A stretch of 64,000 bases of DNA, from the NCBI GenBank assembly GCA_016290775.1, contig JAEEVF010000003.1, forward strand, positions 62,001 through 126,000. Direction: 5' to 3'. This stretch comes from Acetatifactor sp. Its GTDB lineage: Bacteria; Bacillota; Clostridia; Lachnospirales; Lachnospiraceae. The notes beneath the pieces were generated by a model. The model was given only the letters and a program-made list of their open reading frames with translations. It did not search any database and was not told the DNA's origin. This document shows positions 22,056 through 28,884 of this stretch, piece by piece. The stretch's first letter is position 1. Each line of letters opens with the position of its first letter. A program made the position numbers and the translations under genes.

Positions 22056-23405
22056 TTATAGATATCGAACAAAGATACAAAGCATGCTGATGAGCATGGT
22101 GATGATCGTAACCGGCAGCATGGTCTTGCAATATCTTCCCCAGCCGATCATGTGACCGTTCTGCGCGGCGATGGATACGCCGACGACATTTGCAGAGGCG
22201 CCGATGGGCGTTGCGCTGCCGCCAATGTCGGTACCGCAGGCCAGCGTCCAGGAAAGCACGGACAAGTCCATTCCCGTTGTCGCCGCTAGGGATTCGATCA
22301 CGGGGATCATGGTCGCGGCGAAGGGGATATTGTCCACAAACGCGCTGGCGATGGCAGACACCCAAAGGATCACCGCTATCATTACATACGAATGACTGCC
22401 ACAAATTCCATGAATGAAATCCGCAATGACACTGAGCACCCCTGTCTGCTCAAGCCCGCCGACCACGACGAACAGGCCGACAAAGAAAAGAAGCGTCTTG
22501 TAGTCTACTTTTTTCAGCAATGTTTTGGCGTCCCGCACGGAGGCAAGAAGCGTCAGCGCCCCAACCAACGTACCGATGGTCGCCACGGTCAGCCCCGTCA
22601 TGGCGTGCGTCACAAGAAGCACCACGGCACACGCAAAGATCACGCAGCTCACGCCAAAAGCCTTCTTGCTCTGGATCGCGCTCGCAGGCTTAGGATATGC
22701 GATCGCCACGTCTACCTGCCCATTCTTTAGGTTCTTACGGAACCTCAGGCAGAAGTACAGGATCACGAATCCCAGCGAAAGCAATGCGATCAGGCCAGTG
22801 TTCTTAAGGAAGTCGGCGAAGGAATATCCCAGCGCCGTGCCAATGATGATGTTGGGCGGATCGCCGCACATCGTGGCCGAGCCGCCAAGGTTTGCGCAAA
22901 AGATCTCCGCGAGGATCATCGGCACCGGCGAAAGCCCAAGAAGCTGCGCCAGTTCCACGGTCACGGCCGCAAGGAACAGGATCACGGTAATGCTGTCAAT
23001 GAACATCGACAGCACAAAGCTCGTCACCATGAAGGTGAGGAAAAGCGGCATCGCCTTGTATCGCACCGCCTTCGCCATGGTCAGGCAAAGCCAGCGGAAA
23101 AAGCCTGCCTTGCCCATGCCCTCCACCATGATCATCATGCCAAGGATGAACACGATGGTGGACCAGTTGATGCCTGCGCTCCCGCCCGCACTTTCCACCT
23201 TCGCATACCAAAACGACGGCGTCACAAATTCCGCAAGATTCAGGGTGTCCCAGATCGCAGAGGGGCTTCGCATGCATATTCCAAGGACCACTATGAGCAT
23301 GAGCGCGCCTGCTGCCAGCGACACCAAGTGCCTTTCGAATTTCTCCGAAATGATCACACCAAACATTATAACAAAAATTGCAACGGAAATCACCTGTTGT
23401 AGCAT
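22056..23405 (-). CDS. ArsB/NhaD-type (SLC13-like) membrane transporter
   Basis: From the ATG at 23405 the product has 449 residues and about eleven membrane helices. It carries the motif GSATMCGDPPNIIIG (near residue 185) and a second-half counterpart ending GGSATPIGASANVVG. This is the internal duplication of the ion-transporter superfamily. Relatives exchange Na+/H+, extrude arsenite or import dicarboxylates, so the substrate cannot be fixed from the sequence. A TTG 36 bp upstream lies inside a terminator-like hairpin, which favours the later ATG, although its SD (GGGAG) is 12 bases away. The cytidylate-kinase-like gene follows. Confidence 0.85.
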   Translation of the reverse strand: MLQQVISVAIFVIMFGVIISEKFERHLVSLAAGALMLIVVLGICMRSPSAIWDTLNLAEFVTPSFWYAKVESAGGSAGINWSTIVFILGMMIMVEGMGKAGFFRWLCLTMAKAVRYKAMPLFLTFMVTSFVLSMFIDSITVILFLAAVTVELAQLLGLSPVPMILAEIFCANLGGSATMCGDPPNIIIGTALGYSFADFLKNTGLIALLSLGFVILYFCLRFRKNLKNGQVDVAIAYPKPASAIQSKKAFGVSCVIFACAVVLLVTHAMTGLTVATIGTLVGALTLLASVRDAKTLLKKVDYKTLLFFVGLFVVVGGLEQTGVLSVIADFIHGICGSHSYVMIAVILWVSAIASAFVDNIPFAATMIPVIESLAATTGMDLSVLSWTLACGTDIGGSATPIGASANVVGVSIAAQNGHMIGWGRYCKTMLPVTIITMLISMLCIFVRYL

Positions 23406-23425
23406 ATCTTTTGAATTCTCCCATG

Positions 23426-23453
23426 AAAAAGGGCGTGCCAAGTTCGCACGCCC
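23426..23453 (-). terminator. Terminator-like hairpin in the leader of the transporter gene
   Basis: Minus strand GGGCGTGC (23446-23453) pairs perfectly with GCACGCCC (23431-23438), followed by TTTTT. It is 140 bp past mutS2 and only about 20 bp before the transporter start. It lies just downstream of a promoter-like pair, so it may act as an attenuator as well as a mutS2 terminator. Confidence 0.7.
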
Positions 23454-23469
23454 TCGTTGCTTTTTCCTT

Positions 23470-23498
23470 AAGATACAACTTTTGTAGCCCTTTCACAA
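23470..23498 (-). promoter_or_regulatory. Promoter-like sequence for the transporter gene
   Basis: Minus strand TTGTGA, 17-bp spacer, TATCTT. The expected transcript start is about 10-15 nt before the terminator-like hairpin. Confidence 0.45.
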
Positions 23499-23596
23499 TC
23501 CGCGAATTCACCAAAGTTCCCTTGTTTTAGGGCCATTTTGGCGACATTTTGCTAGGGAAGCCCCATTTTGCCTCACGTTTGGCGGCAGCTTTACGC

Positions 23597-25651
23597 TTAT
23601 TCCGCTTCATGCTCGATGATCTCTTCCGTGTACTTTCGCTCCATGTCGTGGCGGATCTTTCGGTCGGCCACGGAGTCAAAGATGATCGAAAAATCGTAAT
23701 CCTCAGGATAGAGCTCCTGTGCTTTCACGTGGAGCTTGACCCGCTTGTGGTTCACGTAGATCTTGCGGTCCGCGATCTGCACCCGCAGCACGCCCTTGTC
23801 GTTCACGGGCTCGCACACGATCCCGATCTTCTTGTCGGGATAGACCATGACGCTGTCGCCGATCTGAAATTTCGAACCCAGCGTCTTGTCCACGTGAGAC
23901 TTCTTTTCCTTCGCGATCCGCTTTGTGGATGCCTTGGCGAGTTCTCCCTTGTTATGGAAGGAATATTCTTTCGCCGCCCCGTCGCCGTATGCTGCCTCGG
24001 CCGCCGTCTTTAGCATATGCTCTGGCATGCCAAGCCGGTCTGCAATGTAGAACGCGCAGCTCTCGCCCGCTTCGCCGATCACCATGCGGTAGGTCGGAAG
24101 AAGGGTTTCCCGGTCAAAAGTCATCCTCGCGTTCACGATCCCCTCCGCTTTCTTTGCATATTCCTTGATTTCCGGATAATGCGTCGTAACAAGGAAGTTT
24201 GCACCGCTCTTTCGAAGCTCCTCGAGGATCGCAACTGCAATGCCCATGCCCTCCGCGGGGTCCGTGCCGGACCCAAGCTCATCCATGATCACCAGACTGT
24301 CCTGATCCACCTCCTTCAGGATTTCCAGCACGTTCTTGATATGTGCGGAGAAGGTGGAGAGGTTTTCCGAAAGATTCTGCCCATCGCCGATGTCGCAAAG
24401 GTAATTGGAATTCATGCACAGGTCCGCCTCCTTGCAACATACGTGCAGGCCGCACTGCGCCATATAACTGGCGAGCATGACCGTCTTGATCGCAACGGTC
24501 TTGCCGCCCGTGTTCGGGCCCGTGATCACGATACCACGGATATTGCTGGCCGCGAAGCGGCCTGCACAGACTGCTTCAACCTCGGCGTTCGCGTCATCGG
24601 GGCCTGCAGAACCCGTGTCAACCTCGGCGTTCGCGTCAGCGGGGCCTGCACCGACCGCTTCAACCTCGGCGTTCGCGTCATCGGGGCCTGCACTGGCCCC
24701 GCCCAGCGAGAAATCCAGCGGCACGTTCTCGGCCTTGTCCATCAAGGGATGCCGCGCGCCCCTAAGCACGATGCGCCGCTCGAGATTGATCTTCGGCTCC
24801 GTGCAGTCCAGGTCGATGCTCAGCTTCCCCTTGGAAAAGATCAGGTCCAGCTTCTCGATCATCTTCATGTTCTCTTTCATATACGGCGCCGCATCACTCA
24901 CCATCGCCGTCAGCGTATAAAGGATCCTGTGCACCTCCTCATCCTCATCGATCCGAAGGAGCGAAAGCTCCTCGTAAAGCTTTGAAATGCCCGTCGGCTC
25001 AATGAAAAACGTGCTTCCCGTCGAAGATTTGTCGACGACGATCCCTGGGATCCGGAACTTGTATTCCTTCTTGACCGGCACGCAGATGCGTCCGTTTCGC
25101 GTGACGTAATATGTATCCGCCATGCATTCTTTGTTCCCGCGGATGATCTGCTCCGCCTTTTGCTTCATGGCCTCTTCCGTCCGCAGGATCTGACTTCGAA
25201 CGTCCAAAAGAGTCTTGGACGCATGGTCATCCACCATTTCATTTCGGATCTGCCTTAGGATCTCCTCCCGAAGGTCCTTTTGCACATCCAGGTTTTCGTC
25301 ATAATATGCCAGCGGATTCCCAAATTGCTTTCCGTGCGCAAGGTAGCACTTTAACCTGTCCACGACCACAAGCACCTTCTCCACGCGCTCGAGCTGGTAT
25401 GGCGTAAGGCAATCGCCCCTCTCCGCGATGGTCATGATCTCCATGATCTCCGTCACGCTTTGCAGTGGCGGCGCGCCCAGCTTCTCGATCATCTCCCGCG
25501 CGTTCGTCGTGTCGCGAAGCTCCTTTCGAAGCTCCAGCTCCTTCAGCAGTACTCCTGCATTTGCGATCTTTTCTTTCGCATATTCCGTGATTGCAAGCTG
25601 CGACCACAATTCCTTGATCTTGTCAAATTCTATCTGTATTTCCGTATTCAT
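23597..25651 (-). CDS. MutS2-like ATPase without Smr domain, with internal 14-aa repeats
   Basis: The 684-residue protein has a MutS2-type core: N-terminal helical lever/clamp region (1-290) and a MutS-type ATPase domain. The Walker A is GPNTGGKT, followed by SENLSTFSAHI, the Walker B-region VIMDELGSGTDP and TTHYPEIKEYA. A KOW-like beta region follows (DSVMVYPDKKIGIV). It ends without the C-terminal Smr nuclease domain of canonical MutS2. MutS2 proteins act on branched DNA or on collided ribosomes, and loss of Smr suggests an ATPase-only paralogue. Just before the Walker A, three 14-residue repeats (consensus SAGPDDANAEVEAV) interrupt the domain; they come from a 42-bp tandem DNA repeat. The inserted loop probably sits at the domain surface (inference). 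Confidence 0.88.
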   Translation of the reverse strand: MNTEIQIEFDKIKELWSQLAITEYAKEKIANAGVLLKELELRKELRDTTNAREMIEKLGAPPLQSVTEIMEIMTIAERGDCLTPYQLERVEKVLVVVDRLKCYLAHGKQFGNPLAYYDENLDVQKDLREEILRQIRNEMVDDHASKTLLDVRSQILRTEEAMKQKAEQIIRGNKECMADTYYVTRNGRICVPVKKEYKFRIPGIVVDKSSTGSTFFIEPTGISKLYEELSLLRIDEDEEVHRILYTLTAMVSDAAPYMKENMKMIEKLDLIFSKGKLSIDLDCTEPKINLERRIVLRGARHPLMDKAENVPLDFSLGGASAGPDDANAEVEAVGAGPADANAEVDTGSAGPDDANAEVEAVCAGRFAASNIRGIVITGPNTGGKTVAIKTVMLASYMAQCGLHVCCKEADLCMNSNYLCDIGDGQNLSENLSTFSAHIKNVLEILKEVDQDSLVIMDELGSGTDPAEGMGIAVAILEELRKSGANFLVTTHYPEIKEYAKKAEGIVNARMTFDRETLLPTYRMVIGEAGESCAFYIADRLGMPEHMLKTAAEAAYGDGAAKEYSFHNKGELAKASTKRIAKEKKSHVDKTLGSKFQIGDSVMVYPDKKIGIVCEPVNDKGVLRVQIADRKIYVNHKRVKLHVKAQELYPEDYDFSIIFDSVADRKIRHDMERKYTEEIIEHEAE
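24559..24697. repeat. 42-bp in-frame tandem repeat inside the mutS2-like gene
   Basis: The word CCTGCA recurs at 24561, 24603, 24645 and 24687, exactly 42 bp apart. The segment AACCTCGGCGTTCGCGTCA is shared by the three full copies, and the fourth copy is partial. Copies 1 and 3 are almost identical, which indicates recent expansion. Confidence 0.95.
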
Positions 25652-25714
25652 TTTGATTCATTCCTCATCTCGCCGCGCCTTTGGCTTTTCCTGCCCCGCA
25701 CGGCGTTTTATCTG

Positions 25715-26437
25715 CTATTGTTTCCTTTGTATCACAAGTCCTATGAACGCGAGATATTCGTCCATCCCGCGCGCAAAGAACTCCTTATCCTTGATCCCGT
25801 ACTCATGTCCGGACGCAAACCAATCCTCCCAAGCCTCAAAAAAACAACCCAGTTCAAAGCTCTGGACGATCTCATATTCTTCGCTTTCTCCGATGAGCTC
25901 CAGCCAAGCCTTACGCGTCTTGAAGGAATCGTAATCCTTCTGATCACCGCCGACCCATTCCATAAAGGTCTTTGCCGCCTCACCGTCCAGTTCCTTCTTC
26001 AGCCCCGGTATCGCGATCACGGCAGCGCCTCCTTTTTTTAGATAAGGCAGGACCATTTTTTCAAAATCTTCCTTGCTCGTGACAAAATAATGGAAGGCGT
26101 CGATGCTCACGACGGCGTCAAAATATTCTTCCGCATAGGGCAAGTCGTGCGCATCCGCGTGAATGGGAACAATCTGATCCTCCATTTTCCACTCACGGAT
26201 CCTTCTCGCATTGTCCGTCGCGGAGATCCAAAGATCCGTTGCGAAAACGATCACGCCCGCTTCCTTCGCCAAAAAAAGGCTCGTGATGCCCATGCCACAG
26301 CCAAGGTCCATCACCCTGCTGCCTTTCTTCAGCGGACACTTCTCAAGCATCTCGGCCAAAAGCCGCAGACTGTTCGGCCCCATCAAGTACTCTTTCGTAA
26401 AGAACTGCCTATAATCAATTAATCTATCTTTCATCAT
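25715..26437 (-). CDS. SAM-dependent methyltransferase, class I
   Basis: The 240-residue protein has a Rossmann-type methyltransferase core: motif I VMDLGCGMGITSLFLA (near residue 43), an acidic end of strand 2 (FATDLWISATDNARRI), HADAHDLPYAEEYFDAVVSIDAFHYF (motif II/III region) and a post-motif LPYLKKGGAAVIAIPG. The substrate is unknown; relatives act on small molecules. SD AGGAGAG precedes two consecutive ATG codons. A terminator and a promoter upstream (26548-26830) suggest the gene may be read by leader read-through. The mutS2-like gene follows after 63 bp. Confidence 0.85.
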   Translation of the reverse strand: MMKDRLIDYRQFFTKEYLMGPNSLRLLAEMLEKCPLKKGSRVMDLGCGMGITSLFLAKEAGVIVFATDLWISATDNARRIREWKMEDQIVPIHADAHDLPYAEEYFDAVVSIDAFHYFVTSKEDFEKMVLPYLKKGGAAVIAIPGLKKELDGEAAKTFMEWVGGDQKDYDSFKTRKAWLELIGESEEYEIVQSFELGCFFEAWEDWFASGHEYGIKDKEFFARGMDEYLAFIGLVIQRKQ

Positions 26438-26547
26438 GTTTTCTCTCCTATGACATATATTCTCGCCGCGTAGTCGGGTGCACCTATTCTAACCATTGCA
26501 AGCATCCAAGCATGCGCCACGCTCTCCGCGCATTGCTCAGAAGGAAC

Positions 26548-26585
26548 AAAAAACCCATGATATCTCACGGCATAGATATCATGGG
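26548..26585 (-). terminator. Strong hairpin terminator upstream of the methyltransferase
   Basis: Perfect 11-bp stem CCCATGATATC (minus strand, 26575-26585) with 26554-26564, loop of 10 nt, followed by six T on the minus strand. It ends the candidate untranslated transcript that starts near 26795, or acts as an attenuator for the methyltransferase gene. Confidence 0.8.
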
Positions 26586-26795
26586 TCTGATCTAACGTTA
26601 TATAACGAGGCAAAACGGACAGGCTCTGCGAAACCACGACATTAAAATGCCATGTTGCCGACCCTGCTACTCCACAATATTAAGCGTAATGAAACAAAAG
26701 CTCACGGCCTTCCGCCATCAACTTCTGCCTTGCCATATGCGATTTGCAATGGTTATTTCACCACACTTAACATAAAATACCTCAAAAACTAAATT
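26548..26795 (-). ncRNA. Candidate untranslated transcript (small RNA or long regulatory leader)
   Basis: A strong promoter (26802-26830) and a strong terminator (26548-26585) bracket about 240 bp with no convincing gene. Inside are a 6-codon minigene preceded by GAGG (start near 26764) and an 18-codon reading frame encoding MARQKLMAEGRELLFHYA. There is also a perfect palindrome CGTTATATAACG. The region could be a small RNA, a peptide-encoding leader or a riboswitch controlling the downstream methyltransferase. I do not recognise it as 6S, SRP, RNase P or tmRNA. Everything beyond the bracketing signals is inference. Confidence 0.35.
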
Positions 26796-26801
26796 TTCTT
26801 C

Positions 26802-26830
26802 ATTATGACGCAAAACGGGGGTTCTGTCAA
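26802..26830 (-). promoter_or_regulatory. Consensus promoter with -35 box inside an inverted repeat
   Basis: Minus strand TTGACA, 17-bp spacer, CATAAT. The TTGACA lies in an inverted repeat (26815-26851) whose outer arms are ACGGGGG and CCCCCGT and whose inner arms are TGTCAA and TTGACA. On the minus strand the repeat is followed by TTTT, so it may also be the terminator of the preceding gene. Confidence 0.7.
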
Positions 26831-26876
26831 GTCCTTTGACAAAGCCCCCGTATTTCGCAGGTAATGCGGCCTCACT

Positions 26877-26990
26877 CCGCCTCGCCAACACTTTGCTCCT
26901 TTGGCCTTTAGTCCGCCTCGCCAACACTTTGCTCCTTTGGCCTTTAGTCTGCCTGCACTCCTTTGGCCTTTACTCCGCCTCGCCGATCTC
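26877..26990. repeat. 36-bp tandem repeat carrying the end of the neighbouring gene
   Basis: The word CCGCCTCG begins at 26877, 26913 and 26975, with a degenerate copy at 26949. The first two units are identical for 36 bp. On the minus strand each full unit contains GGCGAGGCGGA followed by a stop (TAA or TGA) and two are followed by AGGCCAAAGGAG. This is the same sequence as the last codons and stop of the 158-residue gene. Confidence 0.9.
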
Positions 26991-27446
26991 CTGCAGGATC
27001 ATCTCCACGCGCTTGATGGCCTCTATCACGCGGGCTCGAAGCCCCTCGATCCGAAATTGTGCATATACGTCCGGGCCCACGCCGTCAAATCCAAAATCAA
27101 AGCCTATGCCCAAAAGCCCGAGCCGGCTGTAGTTCTTATTTGCATAATCCGTGTGATCATTTTCGTTCCGAAGCTTTTGCAGCTCGGTCATCGCCTCATG
27201 AATGTGCTTCTTCGCAGCTTCCATCTTGATGAGCTTGATCCCGGAGATCACGTACATTCCGCCGATCACGTCGAGGATTCCCCACCGCCTTGCGCTGTCA
27301 AGGTCCGCCTTCGCCGCCTTCAGGCACTTCAGCGCCCTCTTCGTCGTATCGATGACCTTTCTCTTCTCAGCGATCGCCCGCTGCTCTTCCATTTTCTTCC
27401 GCGCTTCTTTATCCTTACTGCCCACCAGTGGTTCCTCCAAGCCCAT
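26970..27446 (-). CDS. Hypothetical helical protein, about 158 aa
   Basis: The frame is open from 27554, but the first 36 residues are encoded by imperfect 35-bp repeats. The ATG at 27446, after AAGGG, is the better start. The protein is strongly helical and basic/acidic (KDKEARKKMEEQRAIAEKRK). It has a short apolar segment (GILDVIGGMYVISGIKLIK) and a Gly/Phe-rich stretch GLLGIGFDFGFDGVGP. I do not recognise a named family; short proteins with this pattern occur in Firmicutes without known role. It is flanked at both ends by short tandem repeats, and its own final codons are duplicated downstream. Confidence 0.65.
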   Translation of the reverse strand: MGLEEPLVGSKDKEARKKMEEQRAIAEKRKVIDTTKRALKCLKAAKADLDSARRWGILDVIGGMYVISGIKLIKMEAAKKHIHEAMTELQKLRNENDHTDYANKNYSRLGLLGIGFDFGFDGVGPDVYAQFRIEGLRARVIEAIKRVEMILQEIGEAE

Positions 27447-27547
27447 GATCCCTTGCGATCCGCGGATCCCAACCGCAGGGTCACCCCTTGCAATTTGCGG
27501 ATTCCGTCCGCAGGAATATCCTTGCGATCTGCAATCGCAAGGATATT
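27447..27547. repeat. Imperfect 35-bp repeats and perfect 14-bp hairpin at the gene start
   Basis: Units 27495-27528 and 27460-27494, and a partial unit 27447-27459, share the pattern (C/T)CCGC...GCAGG...CCTTGC(A/G)AT. At the upstream end, AATATCCTTGCGAT (27515-27528) and its exact complement (27534-27547) form a 14-bp stem with a 5-base loop. Confidence 0.8.
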
Positions 27548-27677
27548 TTATCATGAGACTTAGAGATATTCAACGGAAATCGTTAAATGTTATGCGCCTA
27601 CCACATAGCGGTCTTGGCGGCACGTCATTCCCACCGCTCAATTTCGGAAGCACCGTTCGCGGTAACGTCACTACGCC

Positions 27678-28778
27678 CTACTCCTCTCGGATCATGACAT
27701 AATAGCTGCTCCTTCTGCCGCCGAAGCGATAATCCCCACTCTTCCACTCGACGAGCAGATATTCCACGCCATCGAATTCCTTGATCTCGTATGCGCAGGC
27801 GCAGGAATTCCATTTGCGAAGCCAATATCCCTTCGTCCAGACATGCTTGTCATCTCCGCATATGACGTCGCCGCCGAGGGCCGCCCGAACGTGCCCGCCC
27901 TCCATGAATTCAATCTCCTTGAAATACGGATTTTCCATGTAATTCCAGGCGCCCTTCGGTGGGTTCTCGTAAGGAACGAAATCCTCCTTCTCGATCCACG
28001 TCGGGTCAAAATAGCAAAATGCCTTCCATTTTCCAAGCACCTTGGCGTCCGTGACAAAAGCCTTGCCTATGTCGTCCTTTCTCGTGATCTGTTCCTTAGT
28101 ATATGCGACGTCATCCAGCTTTCGCAGAACGATGGGCGTCACCTTGCCGGTCTCCCGGAATTCCTGCATCTTGTAATCCAAGATCATATACAGGTCATCG
28201 CCGCGCTCCTCGAGACGATAATCACAAAGGAACTTGCTCTGACCGTTGTTGAAGATCATCTTCCCCTTGGTCCAGCCAAAGCACCAATAAGACTCGCCGC
28301 CAGGCAAGAAATACAAATGTCTTTGCGCGTCCCCAAGAAGGCCCGGCTTCTCTGCCTTCCCGTCGTCTTCCCCCAAAACCAGCCATTTTCCAATGACACG
28401 CTCGTCATTTTCAAATGGAACGTCAATGTTCTCGATCAGTGGTTTAAACTCTTGTTTCATGATCATACCTCCGCTTATTCTCTCTTTTAGCTTTTCGAGA
28501 TCACGAAGATTTTTCTCGATCTTGGCCTTCCTCGCGGCGAACATGACTTCCGTATCTTCTTCCGTGTTCGAGTAAAGCATCGCCCTGATCTGCGCGAGCG
28601 TAAATCCAACGGATTTCAGCTCGGATATGCGTTCGAACACCTCAATCTGTTGCGGATCGTAATAACGATATTCCGTAAACCGGTCAACATAGAGGGGCCT
28701 AAGCAGCCCGATCTTGTCGTAATGCCGCAGTACGGAAATGTTCGTCTTGCAAGCTTTGGCAAAGTCTCCAATTCTCAT
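27678..28778 (-). CDS. MerR-family regulator with two C-terminal calycin-like domains
   Basis: The ATG at 28778 follows GGGAG; the product has 366 residues. Residues 1-70 are a MerR DNA-binding domain (MRIGDFAKACKTNISVLRHY, then YRYYDPQQIEVFERISELKS). A coiled-coil helix follows (about 75-110). The rest holds two similar halves: VIGKWLVLGE...FLPGGESYWC and VLGKWKAFCY...FMEGGHVRAAL, each ending in long beta strands. These look like duplicated lipocalin/calycin-type ligand-binding domains (inference from pattern). MerR proteins act by twisting promoters with overlong spacers, and the gene has exactly such a promoter in front of it, so autoregulation is likely. The ligand is unknown. Confidence 0.85.
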   Translation of the reverse strand: MRIGDFAKACKTNISVLRHYDKIGLLRPLYVDRFTEYRYYDPQQIEVFERISELKSVGFTLAQIRAMLYSNTEEDTEVMFAARKAKIEKNLRDLEKLKERISGGMIMKQEFKPLIENIDVPFENDERVIGKWLVLGEDDGKAEKPGLLGDAQRHLYFLPGGESYWCFGWTKGKMIFNNGQSKFLCDYRLEERGDDLYMILDYKMQEFRETGKVTPIVLRKLDDVAYTKEQITRKDDIGKAFVTDAKVLGKWKAFCYFDPTWIEKEDFVPYENPPKGAWNYMENPYFKEIEFMEGGHVRAALGGDVICGDDKHVWTKGYWLRKWNSCACAYEIKEFDGVEYLLVEWKSGDYRFGGRRSSYYVMIREE

Positions 28779-28820
28779 GATCTCAACTCCCACTGTTGAA
28801 ATAAGGTACCTTATGAACAT

Positions 28821-28851
28821 GTTATAAGCCTAAAGCTAGGTTTAGAGTCAA
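28821..28851 (-). promoter_or_regulatory. MerR-type promoter with 19-bp spacer and internal operator
   Basis: Minus strand TTGACT, 19-bp spacer, TATAAC. The spacer holds a near-perfect dyad (CTAAA, CTAG centre, TTTAG). Downstream are two further palindromes, AACATGTT and the perfect 14-bp ATAAGGTACCTTAT (28801-28814). Confidence 0.75.
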
Positions 28852-28884
28852 CCACTATTTTTTAATTATATCAGAAACTCAACC

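Noticed and set aside
26434..26637. 67-residue minus-strand reading frame upstream of the methyltransferase
   Set aside because: It is read through a strong hairpin terminator with T6, has no good ribosome binding site and no recognisable protein character.
26718..26927. 69-residue minus-strand reading frame
   Set aside because: It spans the promoter and the 36-bp repeats, and its composition looks non-coding.
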